The notes: generated by a model not told the origin, from the sequence alone. Numbered from the stretch's first letter, positions 34,260-47,092 are shown. The stretch: DNA of 64,000 bases from Thamnaconus septentrionalis (GCA_009823395.1 CM020507.1:10902001-10966000), one strand, 5' to 3'. A program made the numbers and translations.

Positions 34260-34420
34260 TTTTCGAACGATTAAAATAAGAACAAAGGAAGCCTCCAGCT
34301 AATGACAGCAAAATGCTAATTTTGTATTTCAGAGCGTCAATCTTTCCGCCGTAGGAGGAGATTCAGACACAGTGCAATTAGACCAAACTAAGGGAGCTAA
34401 TTTCCTCAGAGCTTGTTTTT
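34260..34420. promoter_or_regulatory. candidate conserved non-coding element
   Basis: A short block with GAACAAAGG (SOX/TCF-like), CAGCTAATGAC, ATGCTAATTTTG, GTGCAATTAG and GAGCTAATTTCC, that is, five homeobox/SOX-type words within about 150 bp and no repeats. Confidence 0.36.
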
Positions 34421-36189
34421 TTTCTGTTGTTCCTTTTTTTTTTTTTTTTTTTAAAGTGAGCTGATTGGAAATTTAGACGGACACAGGGAAAGACTAATCA
34501 ACAATTTTGTCTTCAATCGAGGCTTGGAAAAATTTTATTACAGCAGCTGGAGCCTCCGTTCACAGGAGGTTGGCGTGGGGAAGGGGCCCCCGCAGGAAAA
34601 GCAGCTCAACCACTTGGGGCCTAAAATTCATCTCCGTCACCGGCGTCTCCTCGCGGATGCAGACAGGTAAAAAAAATAATAATAAAAAGAATAGTATGAC
34701 ATGCCAGTAATAGAACTGTCTCAGGAACAACTGTTGGAAACCCACTTAGGTGCAGCGGCGGTTGTTCCGCCCACACAATCCCAAACTAATCCTGAGGGAT
34801 AACACTTGCCAATCGGAAGCACCGGATTGGTCGCACTCTTTCAAAACTGTTTCCTTGGCTCCTCTCCTGCGCTCCCACTCGTCCCCGTGGGCGGGCAACA
34901 ATACATTAGGAGTGTAAAAAATGTTGCCTTGCGAGAGGCTTTTTCAAGTGATAGCTGTTGCTCCTCCGCTTAAAACGACTGTCTACTTCAGTGTCATGCT
35001 GAAATATTATCATTCTGACGCCCTGGAATGGATGTTTCATTTCCCTGCCAATCACCGCTATTGTCTATTCCCCAAGCAGGTGTTTTGTTGCGTGTAACGC
35101 CTGGCATAAAACACTCTTTCCTTCAAGGGAGGGGGAAAAAAAAACAGATATACGCCCTTGTTTGTCTCTTGATAATTTCTCTTTGGCGCTGCGTGCATCT
35201 CTGCGTCTGTTTAGCTCTTTGTTTTTTGACTGCAATCTGTATTTGCTCCTATCAAGGGCAGTGAATCAGCGGCTCGCAATAAATATGTCAATCAGATCGT
35301 GACTCAGGCAGAGAAATCAAACAACAGTAATAAAGAAAAAAAGTTCAAGTGTACAGGCTCCCAGCAGGCACCCTGGTGCTTCTTCTCCATCTTTTTTTTT
35401 TTATTTCTGTTGCTCGCAGTGAAAAGAGACTAACGAGGAGGACATGGGACAGCGCTTGTACCTGCAGCTACCTCATTTCAACCCTGCGCGGTAAAATTCA
35501 GCCCACTGAGCAGCAAAAAATTAATTCACTCCCACTGATAATCTGTATGCGTGTGGCCCCCAGTGTCCCACACGCCGCGCAAACAACGATGCTTTATTAT
35601 TTTCCTTTGTTCAGAAAGTAAACGTTTTGCCGCGGGAGGGCGTTTTTTTTCTCACTCGTGCATCTTGGGCGTGGCGCGCATCCACACTGTCTCGTCAACG
35701 GGGACGGGGGCTTATCTGCACTCAGATTGATGGCTCTCAGGCCCAGTGCGGCGCCCGGCTCCTTTACATAACCTCTGCTCTCCTCTCCTCCCTGCTCTGT
35801 TTTTCTCTCTTTTACTCTCTGATCCAGTTCAGGTCCCTCAGCAGTGGCCGGACACGCAAAACACTCACGGCACACAGAGGTATACAAGCATCGGAGCGTT
35901 CATGCGCATATTCACATTCAAGTACATGCACATACATTACTCATTCAGGGGCTCTCTGGGATGTGTCTCTGGCACAGTCTGGCGCAGGCATCTGCCCGGC
36001 GCGAGGTCAAGTCTGCAGTCGGGGGCTCTTCAGTCTGCAGAGTCGACGCCAGCGCAAAGAAGAGCTGCCGTTTGAATTCAAGGCCAGACAATTTGGATAC
36101 ACTTGGTCTAAACCTAAAGGGTCGGTGGATGCATTAGCTCGGACTGCTCATGATGTAGCCAATCAGCACTGGCAGCATTGATTTCTGAA

Positions 36190-36733
36190 GGGGGACTCCC
36201 CCCAAACACTGAAGTTTGGCACATTTTCTGCTCACCACTGTCTCAATGGGTGACATTTTCTAATCCAATGAAGCAGTCTTGAGTTTCTCAGTCAGGCAGA
36301 ATTCCACCCAGCGCCAATACAATGGAAGCCTATGGCAGCTAACTATTCCAACGAAGAAAATGACATATCGCATGCCTCCACACTGCTTGTACTGCGTCGC
36401 CCAGGTGCCTGGAAGACTCGGCAACCCAATTTGAGCAGAAATTATGACGTAAACACAGAGTTTTTAGCCAAAATATCAAATGGCCTCCAAGGCAGGGGCA
36501 GCATTTGTAGGAAATTTTTGGCAGGTGTCATTCTTAGTCCAGTAAGCGACCTCACAATACGCACGCAAGCTAACATGAGGACACATCGTAAGGTAGATTG
36601 GAGGCCGTGTAGACATGCAGTATGTTTTTCTTCTGTTCTTTTATTCATGGACTTGGTTACCCACTGTTTCCTTCTGTCCCTCAGTTTGAATGTTCACATG
36701 GAGATGTCAGTTCTGGCTGAACTATCCCTTTAA
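36190..36733 (+). mobile_element. TTAA-bounded MITE remnant, right end
   Basis: The right terminus reads CTGAACTATCCCTTTAA (36717-36733), the reverse complement of the TTAAAGGGATAGTTCA end common on fish MITEs. The interior contains phrases seen in such repeats (CAATACAATGGAAGCCTATGG, split about 36316-36336, and TTTTTAGCCAAAATATCAAA, 36461-36480). No matching left terminus was found, so the element is truncated; its left limit is approximate. Confidence 0.55.
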
Positions 36734-38284
36734 GTGCGGAGGCTTCTAATGCTGATGGACACGGTTCCCTTAACCACAACGGGATTCCATTGTTTTCACA
36801 TTGTGAGGAATTCATTGTCTCCATGAATCTCCTGAAGGGTTATTTGGACAAAATGTCACAAGAGGCTCCATTGACAGAGTGCAGAGCAGCAAATGGGTGA
36901 AAATTCAATCAAGCCCTCAGCTTAGTCAGGCAAGGTAACACCCACAACTGGATTTTCAGCATTTTTCCAGAGCACAACAAATCTTATGATCTGCATGTAT
37001 GTGTCCTTCAGCAAGGCAGTTTAGCGATGATTTCTCATTTTATTAGGAAGGAGAAGCCAATGTGCCACTTTCATTCCCCTGGGAAAGCACAATGTGAGGT
37101 GTGTGATAAAGTTGGTGTGGCCTTTAAAAACACCATCTGTCAACTTCCACTTGAAATGTGAAGTACTGAATTTAAACAAATCCTGAAATAGTTTTTGCTG
37201 GAGTGAATGTTAGGAGGACAAAACATGGAATGGGAAAACTGTTGGCTATTAATAGTATTTAAATTAATTTTGTAAAAAGAAAAAAAAGAAGACTAAATTA
37301 AATCTGTGAACAGTAATTTGATTTCCTACTCAATTTGACTAAATTAATTTCTCCACATGCCAATTTTGGATTTATTTATTTTTTAAAACAAGTCCCAGAG
37401 CACTGTTGGTTCCGAGCCTAAGTTGTGTACCTCTACTGCTACTCCTACTACAAGAGACAGCCTCTTCTCAATTTGTTGCCAGCTCATTAGCTGCGCAGAA
37501 CACAGTGCGGAGGCAGCACATTTTCACATCGCTTGTAAATCAATGATTTATTTCAACCGAGGACCGAAAAGGAACCATGATGTTTGGTGAATTTTATTTT
37601 GTTTTCCGCATTGAAATGAGGTTTGTTTTCATAATGACTCATAAAGATGTTTGGCGAGTTTACTTTGTTTAGCTGAGAAATTTATTGCGCCATTTTGTGT
37701 AACCACAAAAAAAGGCAACAACAACAACACAAAACTAAGTTAAGTTGAGGGATACATTTTGCCATCCACTAATGCAAGCACGCAACTTAAAAGGTTCACC
37801 TCTGACATCGTCAGCTTGGTCTCAGGCAGTGCAATAGAATCAGAGCACCAGAGTCACGTTCCTGCCTTCTCGTGCCATTTAAATTCACACCAATCTCTAT
37901 AGTCTTTGCTCGAGCATTGCGCTGTAAGAACGACACAGAGTGACGAGTGCAGAAGTCCAAGTCTGTGTCCTGGCCAAACGGAGGTTGCTTCGGCAGACTG
38001 AGAAAAATGGATTTTGCATTCCATGGAGGAGCAAAGCTAAACGTGGAGCACCTTAGTTTATGCTGTTTGGTCAAGTTGCATAATGTGTTGAAACTTCATC
38101 CTATTACTTAATATTTGTTCAGCAGAGATGTTTTCAGAGCTAGGCCTTACCTAACATGTGGTCAATTAAACAACATAGTCCCCCAAAAATAACTTGGCGA
38201 GAGCAAACAAACTTTGTGGCTTCCTGCATGTGCAGAGCAGCAAAGCAAGGAGCTTGAACTACGTGGAATAAATAGTTTACTGGA
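36734..38284. other. intergenic region, nothing recognised
   Basis: AT-rich sequence of ordinary composition without microsatellites of note, apart from a short CAA run near 37718-37730. It may include decayed repeats that cannot be identified by eye. Confidence 0.55.
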
Positions 38285-38462
38285 GACTAGCGATGCGCAA
38301 TAACACTGAAATCCTCTGCAATCACATACAAAGTAAAACCTAAGGTGGAACTTTTGTTACCAAGACCGATACTGAAAACAACACCTTTTTAAAATAGATG
38401 AAAACATTGATAATGACTTAGACTTTACAATGACAATTGATTTAAGTATCAATATCTGATAC
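38285..38462. mobile_element. possible decayed DNA-transposon remnant
   Basis: CTAGCGATGCGCAATAACAC, then ACCAAGACCGATACTG, then AGTATCAATATCTGATAC resembles the CGATAC/GTATCG-rich ends of non-autonomous fish repeats. It abuts the SINE to its right. No complete termini are visible. Confidence 0.3.
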
Positions 38463-38722
38463 ACAGCACTGCGGGGGGGCTAACTTGGGATCGAATCCCC
38501 AGACCTAGAGGAGATCTGGGTGGGAAAGTGGCCACTGCTTGACTCCATCCTTATCACCACCTGTGAGGGCCCTTGAGCAAGGCTCCAAAAGCCCCGGCTG
38601 CTCCCCGGCCGCCGCACTGTGACAGCCAACAGCTCCTAGTGTGTGTAGTTAAAGTTAACTAGGAACAGGAGGAGTCACATGCGGTGAAATTATTTCCCAA
38701 AGGGGATCAATAAAGTTACTTA
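38463..38722 (+). mobile_element. tRNA-derived SINE, near full length
   Basis: It begins with a degenerate tRNA-like head including a B-box-like GGGATCGAATCCCC (38488-38501). It continues through the widespread fish SINE body words CACCTGTGAGG, CCCTTGAGCAAGGC, GGCTGCTCCCCGG and CAGCTCCTAGTGTGTGT, and ends in a GGGGATCAATAAAGT tail of the kind shared with partner LINEs. It is non-coding and depends on LINE machinery. Several substitutions suggest it is old. Confidence 0.78.
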
Positions 38723-39731
38723 AGTCTCCTCCCGTAGTTCCCGCACCGCCGTAGGTGCCGCTCCGATCATATTAAGACGTCAGGATCTTCACTTCGGATC
38801 TTGGCAGGCTCGGCCGACTATGCTCGAGTGTATTTGTAATTGTGTTATTAAGCCTGGGACTGGGCCGTGTTTCTAGGCAGATGTTTCTGCGAGCTACCTT
38901 CCAGTGTCCTCTGAGGCATAAATACATGAGCAGATGTCTGGGAGACTGGAGAGACCAGCGCACTGCGCTGCAGCCTGGCGCTGGAAATGATCAGAGTCGG
39001 GAACATGGTCCCCTGGTTCCGTGTTCCCTGGACCCCTGGTCGCTCTGGTCAGTGTCTGCCTGAAATGACATGAAAGGACATGCAGAAGTCCCAACTGAGT
39101 GTGTGTGGGTGTTTTTGTGTTTTGTTTGCACGTCACCCCTTCATGCTTCTACTGTATTATTCTATTTACAGAGACAAAATTATTAACATTGCAATTAATA
39201 GCTACTAAGTTACCTGCACCAATATGTTGTTTTACTGCTGAACACACCCCTCATTTTATTCAATTCATCTTTCACTTTCATTTTCCACCATCCAAAATAC
39301 TTTTCATTTGTTGATTGTTGGGCAAATTAATTGCTGCAACCTAAACCAACCCAGCTATATTCACATTTAGATGTATTTTAAATATATATTGGTAAAAATA
39401 AGATATATTTTCACTACTGTCAAACGTTTCTAGAATATTTTCTCCTCTTCGTTTCTTTTCAGGAGGCTGCCTTGTTTTCCTCAGCAGCAAAAATACCATT
39501 TGAATGACTGTTTTCCACAACGGTACCAAGATTTATAAGCCCCGCCCGTGATGTTGATTTAAACCTGAGCAGCCTGTGATAAACTTGTTTATCACCAGGT
39601 CTCCCCGGGGCGTCGGGGGAACCAGGTGTGTCCTCGCGCTCCGCCTCCACTAAATCCGTCCCGCTGCAACTTCGCTTCCTGATGAAAAGTCGCGGAAAAA
39701 CGAGCCGTTTGGATTAAGAAGTTCTACGCCG

Positions 39732-39779
<48 letters not shown>

Positions 39780-40010
39780 TCCCTTTTCCTGCTTTCGCAG
39801 CCTCCGAGAAACAGAGGTTCACAAGGAAATGGAACCAAACAAGCGTTTCATCCTGCTCGTTCCTATCCTTTAGGCAATGATTGAATTTTACTGTTCCCTG
39901 CACAAAGCCAGTCCCCACAGGCGCGCCCGGCATAAATGCAGTTGGAAGCCCTGCCTGTTAATCCGCTAAGGAGAAGCATGTGATGAGATGTATCATGTTC
40001 GTCATGCCTG
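38723..40010. other. intergenic region, no gene seen
   Basis: Unique DNA with a long TC repeat (39733-39775). Open frames are short and unremarkable. Confidence 0.6.
39733..39775. repeat. (TC)21 microsatellite
   Basis: Perfect TC run. Confidence 0.96.
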
Positions 40011-40015
40011 TTGCA

Positions 40016-40016
<1 letters not shown>

Positions 40017-40058
<42 letters not shown>
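40017..40058. repeat. (CA)21 microsatellite
   Basis: Perfect CA run at the left edge of a CpG-rich stretch (about 40080-40520). Confidence 0.96.
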
Positions 40059-40061
<3 letters not shown>

Positions 40062-40887
40062 AAGGGAGAGGCTGTTGGAGAATGTCGAGCAGGACGACGG
40101 GAGGGGAAAGTAAAGCCTGGACAGAGCGTCGAGCGGAGGAGGCCCTCTGATTATTCGGAGCGGCGGCCCGACACCAACGCCTTTTGTATTGGGCGGAGGT
40201 GGCAGCCAGGATGTTTACCGCGGGAGGAGAAGCAGCACACAGAGAGAAAGAGCACTCCGTCACGGCGGGCCGGCACGACTCTGACCTTGAGAGGCGGCCA
40301 CCGTCTACTCGTCGGAGCGGGAACGCCAGCGCGGCCGCGCAGCCTCGGCCCACAAACTGCCTCCGTTAGATGTTCCGCGTCCCTTTGTCCAGATCGGGAC
40401 GATGGTGGAGCGATGAAAGGTCACGTCCGCCCATCCCCCGTCATCCCCTACGCCCGCAACGCTGCCGCCGCCGCCCCTCCGACTGTGCATATGTGCGCTT
40501 TAGGTGTTAGCGTTCCTCGCGGCGCGCAGGAGGTCTTTGATGCGATTGATGTCATTGGACTCGATCCACTCTTTCATCAACATCAAATAAATGGGGGCGG
40601 GGGGTAAATCCAGCCCCTCCCCCCCTCTGAGCAGCGGTACAAAGTGACGGAGATAGGCAGCGGGCACCGCGCACGCCTGTGTTTGCTAGCGGGCTCCCAC
40701 TTGCTATTTACCATGCGCTGTCTGCCCGTGCTAGCGTCGAGCGGCAGTGAATGTAAACGTGTTGGAGGAAACACCGGGTGAGAAAACCTTGTACGTTGTG
40801 CCACTGTCTGTACAGACTGAGCCACTCACAGTTGGCTACGCTGGCATAGCGCCTGCAGATGGCAGTAGATTTTCCAGAGTGTGAACT

Positions 40888-41125
40888 TTAAAGGCATAGT
40901 TTGCCCAAAACTGAAATATCACCCACTTACCGCTATTTCAGTGGAGGCTGCGGTGATGTTTTCCTTTTTCTTAAACCGGCTCCAATGGCAGCACGATGGA
41001 AATCTGTTGCACAAGAAGATAAGAAGCGCATGACGGTGACAGAACGATGATGTCAAACACGCATTTCGTTTTAGCCAAAACATCCAGTGTAACCTCCCAC
41101 ACAGGAGCTGATATGACAAATTAGT
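40888..41125 (+). mobile_element. TTAA-bounded MITE remnant, left end
   Basis: The left terminus TTAAAGGCATAGTTTGCCC (40888-40906) is a degenerate form of the TTAAAGGGATAGTTCACCC end whose opposite terminus occurs at 36717-36733. The interior shares the GTTTTAGCCAAAACATC phrase with that element. No right terminus was found. The right limit is approximate. Confidence 0.55.
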
Positions 41126-41251
41126 TAACAAGCACGAGGAAGAAGCCAATACTCCTGAGAGCTAGCATGACCTCTTCAAAATAGCACACCAACAATACTG
41201 AGTCACGTCACGCTCCAGTCCGTGACATTATTTAAAAAATAAGCAGGAAGG

Positions 41252-41358
41252 ATGTGGAGGTTGGAAGTACCAGGCAGGAGGCCCAGAAGAAGCTCAAAGA
41301 GGAGATTTATGGATGTTGTGAAAGAGGACCTGAAGTCAGTTTGTGTGAGAGAAGAGTT
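41252..41358 (+). pseudogene. LINE (non-LTR retrotransposon) polymerase C-terminal fragment
   Basis: The plus-strand frame reads about 36 residues containing the phrase RRFMDVVKEDLKSVCVREEF. It resembles the motif (R/K)(R/K)-(F/W)-M-D-x-V-K-E-D-(M/L)-K-x-(V)-x-V-x-E-E-D near the C-terminus of endonuclease/reverse-transcriptase proteins of vertebrate LINEs. Resemblance fades after the EE, and no catalytic reverse transcriptase motif is nearby. It is therefore a short dead-on-arrival piece, adjoining the MITE remnant on its left. Confidence 0.6.
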
Positions 41359-44300
41359 TGTTATGCAGACAGTTAGCAGAGGTGGACTTGATTCTAAGTT
41401 TGAGGGGATTTTTTTCTGCTTTCCTCCACATCCTCTGCCATCACCGTTCCAGGTGTCCACCTGTTGAAGAAAGTCGTTTGGTTCCAACTTGTGCAACACT
41501 GACGGGTGACACTGAAGTTTGAATACCTGCGACGCAGCGCCGATGCAGTCTGGACTTGGCAAAAGTGGCTCTACAGCTCTGACACAGCCAGAGACTGAAC
41601 TGGAAATGGAACACAGCCTCTGGCACCAGTATGGGGCGGCCTTGATGAATGGGAACACAGGAGAAACTGGACTTTCGTAAGAGACAAGACAGGAGACTCA
41701 ACACCAGGACAACGTGTGTTCAGAATTAGGTTGTGGCAGTACAAACAAGATGCTTTCTGTTTATGTGGGGGAAAAACTGCGACTTTGTTTGATTCTGCGT
41801 CATTTCATTGAATTTCTTTTCTTCCACCCAGACCAAAACCTGACACTTCTAGGCCACTATAAACTCTTCCCAATGTGATTGAAGCGGCTCTTGCATTTGG
41901 AAAATCAAATTAGCGGCGCGCACTTTGTAGGGGACGCGGTTCCATTACAGCCACGGCTGCATATGGAGGAGACACATAATCTCAAATTTTACGCAGGCTG
42001 TGCTGAGTTTCCCCCCCAGCTGCCTCTCACACGCTGCTCCCGTCTGCGGCGCCTCTCTTTACCCCCATATTTCCACTTCTCCGCCAGGTATGCCAATCCC
42101 ATTCCGCTGCCCGTCTCGTTGTTCTCTGCAAATAAACTTCTTTGGCGCCGCTGACCACTGACCCCTGAGAGGATTGACACAGCTACCATGCGTGACTCCT
42201 CTCCCGCTGTTTACCGAACGCCTCGGAGTCTCGCGCTCGGCCTCATTCCTGCAGCATTAACGCCGAGAGCGCCCGCGCGCGCTGCGTTTACGCCTCTGGA
42301 ATTGTAATTCCCGCACAAGGTCCCTGGTCTCCTGCAGTGTTCGACGCAGCTGCCGCCGCACCACCACCACCAGCGGCAGAAGCTTGCTCATGTAAATTTG
42401 CACCGTGGGGGTTTGGGGGGTGGGATGGGGAGATACAGTAGCTCTCACGCTGCCTGCCGCCTTGCTTGCGCCCTTTTCGGAGGAAACGTCCTCGTCAGTG
42501 TTTGGAGGCAGCCGAGGCGTGTGCACGCTCCCCGCTAGGATAAACAGTGTGGCTGCTGTGATAAACCGTGAAGCCTCCATTTCACTGTAGGCCGTGGCCG
42601 CAACACATACATAAGAAATTTGTTTTGCCATTTTCCGCTAGATTGCATTGACATTTTTCCTGTGTGTGCGTGCGCAAAGACTGAGGGGGGTCAACAGTCT
42701 GTTGCCATGTTAAATGCCAGAGCCGTTTCCCTTCAGGGGGGTCCCTGTTAATTAGCAATTTGCTTCATATTTCAATTTAGGAGACGCAAACAAAACAAAT
42801 TTGAGTCCATTAAGTCACGCGAGCAGACAAAAAGCCCTGCGTGCGACAGCGCGCGCTCACGCCCTGCTGTCTGTGCACATGCTGTGAGCGAGCACATGGG
42901 TTAAGAGTGTGTGTGTGTGTGTGTGTGTGCTAGTAAGTCAACAAAAAGCAGACCCCAGCCTGTACCGTCTGATCTGTTTGCCTCTTACTTATCGTTTCGC
43001 TCAGAGAGCCGAAAGCAGCCGCTCTAACTTTTGGGTGCATCTGTTCATTAGCTGTTTTGAACTGAGCGATGTCCACACATGCCTGGTGTCTGCTGAGTGT
43101 TTCTGACGCCGCTTGCGAGCGTAGCCGGCTGCGCGAGAGCCCATATGTGTGTGTTTATTAACCTTTCGCCCTTGTCTCTGCCTTACGTCTCCCAGGTCCC
43201 AGGAGCGCGACACCGGGGCCGTGTCACACATGTGCAACGCTGACATCACACAAGGCGACAGACGGCGTCCGCGAGAGCACACAGCACCGTGCGCACTCGC
43301 AAACAAGGGGGAAGTGTTGCAGAGCGAGAGAAAGTTGAAGTGAGAGCATCACTGAAAAAAAAAGGTGAATGTCGCTCAGAGATGAATTCATCCTTGAAGA
43401 AGATTTCTGCTGCTTTCAGATTAGAGACAATAGTTTTGCTACATGTCTGGGGACATTTGTGTGAATTAACAGTGCAACACAGTAGCACAAAGAATTCTTC
43501 TTTGTGTGTCGACTAAGGATCTCACCATAATCCTGACCTGTTCACTGCAGGCATCCAGTTTGTTTTGGTCGCTGCGTTCAAACTTGGGTTGTTTTGCGAC
43601 TTAATGATGATGATGATGAATGATTGGGGCTGAAAGATTTGTGAATCTTGAATTTGCTTCAGTTTGAGTGAGCCTGAGTTTGCTTTTCACGTCGCGCTCA
43701 AACAAAACAAACCTCTTTCTGAGACACTTCCTCCTCCTCGCCTGCGGAGGCGCTGCATGGAATTACTGAAGGAGACCTACTGGATTATGCAGGGTAACAT
43801 GCGACCTACACGACCTTTGTTCAGGTTGCGTTTACACACAGCACCCTGCGTTGTTGTCCGCTTCCTGTATTTGGTTCACGTGAGCCAGACTGAGACCTGC
43901 GTCTGTCGGCGGAATCAAGGTCGCAATTTTGGTGTGGATCAGGGTCACACCTCAACAAACGAATCACACTAGCGAACCAGACACCAGTGAAACAGGGCTG
44001 ATGCACCGTCACACAAATCAACAAATGACTTTAGAATCTGGTCCCTTTGTGTGAAAAACTTCTCCTTCCTTCTGTGCGTTTCCTGAGTTTGGCGGCTTCG
44101 AAGAAAATTCTCCTTTGAACACCCGACGACACATCCGAGCTCCTTCCTTCCGCTCCCCGCGCACATCTGCATTCACCGGGAGCTGTCACGCGATTCCTCT
44201 GATGCATTGCCGCGTTTGCGCGCACGAGCAGGAGTTCCTGCAGGTATGCACCAAGTGTGGCCGTGTGTTGTGCATTAAAACAGTCCCGAAGTGCAAGTTT

Positions 44301-44929
44301 GCTGGAAGCGGAGCAATCAAGAAGGGAGACAAAGCAAACAGATGGAACCGAGTCTCCCAACAATGCACACGCGCACGCACACAGACGCACACACACACAG
44401 ATGTCCATAGTTTCAAAGGTTGCTATTAAAGCATCTACTGGTACCGCGCTCCGCCATTAACAAAACAGATGGTCCTAAACGGTTTTGTTTGTTCGACTGA
44501 CAAACACCCACAGACAAACTGTAGCGCGTCGGAACACCCGCACACATTTGCACCAGGTAGCGGAGCTCAGCGTCCATATGTCGCGCTTCCTCTCCGGTGA
44601 GAGAAAACAGCGTCACCCCTCTGGAAGAGCAATTAAACGGAGAGCCTGTTTCCAACTCGCTGCAGCCAGACGCATGAGGGGAAACTATCTGCTAGGCAGA
44701 GCCAACGTCTGGGCTCCACCGCCGAGCAGGTTCGGGATTTATGTCCGCTGCATTTTGTCTTTTGCGCAAAGCTAAGTGACGTGCGCTCCTAATCCCTGCA
44801 GCCGGCTACAAATAAAGTCCAAGTGTCTTTAAGCATGGAGACGTCATGGACATAAACGCAAAGGTTAAGGAAAACAGTGAACGGTGAGAGGGATTTTTTT
44901 GGGGGGAACAGAGGGTATTACGGCCCTTC
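41359..44929. other. intergenic region, no gene seen
   Basis: Unique DNA with GT repeats at 42907-42929 and CA/CG steps at about 44365-44400. A TAAT-rich block at 42745-42830 (TGTTAATTAGCAATTTGC) may be regulatory. Longer frames on the minus strand at 41203-41658 and 44031-44408 have no recognisable domain. Confidence 0.6.
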
Positions 44930-45130
44930 ACTCGCTCCTAAAAAGGTAAATTTTACCAAAGAGACGCCAAGGTGGCAGCTTTTACTAACTAGGCTTTGTG
45001 CGTCTGCCAGGTCATTAAAAATCTTTCTTTTCTGAGAAGGGGGAAGAGGGAATGAGGGCTGACTACACTCTGTGACCGAGCATGGTGACATTCTGTGAGT
45101 AATACTGGGCCAACGACATCAATTTACCTG
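44930..45130. promoter_or_regulatory. candidate conserved non-coding element
   Basis: Repeat-free block with GGTAAATTTTACC (perfect 13-base palindromic word near 44945-44957), TTTACTAACTAGGC and CATCAATTTACCTGAG. No coding frame is evident. The call is compositional only. Confidence 0.28.
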
Positions 45131-45929
45131 AGAACAAAGTGTCTCCCCGTGCATGTCAGAGAGAAGGGCGCAGCGGCGGGCATTAACGAAGCCGGCGAGT
45201 TCATTTTAGCTTCAGAAACATAATGTCAGGGTTAGTTTGTTTCCCTTTTAACCAGCAGATGTAGAGCAAAGTTCAGCGGGAAATCAAAGGGAGAGAATCT
45301 GGCCGAACTGACAGGGGGGCTGGTGCGCTGTCGGACGCACTTTTGGAAAAACTTCACTTTTTGTTCTATTAAAAATGTGCATTTTACTCCAAAATCTGGT
45401 GCTAGAGGAGCAGCTGGGAGCAGGGAAAAAACATCTATTGATGTGCCACAGTTTTGCAAATTTCATTGCTCATAAATATAAGATAACCCTCAGTGTGATG
45501 GCAATCCTGGAGAAAAAAAAATCAAAGATCTCAGAGTGCAAACGTTGGATCAGTATGTTCAGACTGTAACGAGGACTAAAGTATCGCGTCATGACAAGCG
45601 CATAGAGCCAGAGCTATAAGTGAACAATAGTGAATAATGGATTCTGACTGCACGGCAAGTGGAGGGTTTTAGATATAGAATTCTCTGAAAAGCCGCATTA
45701 TACTGTAAGAGTTCCAAGGTTCCTTCCTTGTTGTGTACAGAAACATGCTGCACTAAAGCAGAAAGAAATCCAGTTCTGCGTACGAGAACGTGGCCTCCAG
45801 CAGGCTTCTGAGCGGAGCGCCGCTACCGTGGAGGAAACAACCGCAGGCGGACGTTGAGAATGCAGATTTTTTTTTTTCCCCGCTATTTTTATTTTGCCGC
45901 CACGACCCTCCTGTCCCCACGGGTCTCGC

Positions 45930-46460
45930 AGGAGGAGACACTCTCAGCGGGACGCTCTGCTCGCTCATTGCTATTCCTCGCCACGCAGGTGCAGAGCTGA
46001 AGAGAAACTTTTGGGGGGGGCCTGCAGTTTGTCATCGGGCCCGTGAACCCTCGGACCGGCGAGGCCAGGTCGCTGTGTGCCGAGCTCTCCGGCAGACAGT
46101 TTGTCCGCGCGCCGCGGGAGAGTCAAGCGCGACTTTGCATTCTGATCAAGAGCTCACCTTCTGCCTCGCCACCGCTCCTGTTTGCGGCTCCTCGAGCGAG
46201 CGGCGGAATGCCGGGTCACCGCTCAGTCCTTTTGTTCTGGGGAGTTTACTCTCCGCGCCGCCGCAGCGCCGCTGGACTCGAGCCGCCGCCGCTATCAGAT
46301 GGCAGAGTCGACCCCGGCGGTATGGAAAAAGCTGCATCAAGGGAGGGAGAGACAGGCTGGCGAGAGAGGGGGAAGGGGGGTGGAGGGGGCAGCAGAGAGC
46401 GAGCGGTGTGCCAGCGGTGTCGCCGGGCCCGACGGGCTCCGGTTCAGACGCCTGTGACGA
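45930..46460. other. CpG-rich segment, possible CpG island
   Basis: CpG density is visibly higher than in flanking DNA. Long open frames on both strands (plus strand 45790-46488 and 46043-46612) are expected from GC-rich sequence, begin at GTG or in unrelated sequence, and show no domain. The segment could be a promoter for an unannotated non-coding RNA or a methylation-free regulatory element. Confidence 0.4.
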
Positions 46461-47092
46461 GCAGACAGGAATGCAGGGGATTTACTGAAATCGCCCTGAA
46501 ACAGTCAGACAGGTCAATTCTGTCCAAGTGTAAACAAGCAGAACCAATCAAATCGTGCCGCTGGGGAGTGGGTGGGGTTGGGGTCACGGGGTGTTGGAAT
46601 CCTTTCAGCTGATATTTAAATCTTTCGATTTAATGACTGACAATGCTTGGACTCACAGCAAGATATTTTAATGAGGCTATCAAGCTATCAATGAATTGGT
46701 CATAGGGCAAAAATATCTCACAAATGTTCTAAAACTGTTGCTGCTTCGCTTCACAGCTTCAGCATATCATCAGCAGCACGCATCCAAAACATATTTGACA
46801 GGAGGGAGGAAGAGCCCTCTGGAGACCGCCTGCATCTCTGAGCGCCTCCTACTTATTTTATCTCAGTCCAAAAACAAATTGAGACAATGGCTCGGGATGG
46901 AAGACATGACGGGAAGTATGTAGAAACACCAGCAGGGGTCTGAGTTCTGAATATCTCAGCGGTGGAGTCGACCCCTCGCTTCAGGATGGAAGCACTTCAA
47001 AGCTTCACCTGGTGAACGTGGAGGAGTGTCGTTAGGATGGAGAAGCTGCAGTATATCAGTATGTGTGTGTGCGTGTGCGCGCGCGCGCTCAC

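Larger units (their letters stand above)
31641..36185. other. intergenic region, no gene seen
   Basis: Mainly unique AT-rich DNA with short homopolymers (T run near 34433-34453). Two blocks, 33090-33290 and 34260-34420, are listed as regulatory candidates. Longer open frames (for example 35627-36181) begin at non-ATG codons and match no family I know. Confidence 0.65.

Noticed and set aside
41203..41658. 151-residue minus-strand frame as a gene
   Set aside because: It is antisense to the LINE polymerase fragment at 41252-41358 and has no domain.
45790..46488. 232-residue frame, among the longest in the window
   Set aside because: It starts at GTG in a CpG-rich segment where stop codons are rare. 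The composition is Arg/Ala/Gly-rich, with no recognisable family or splice signals.
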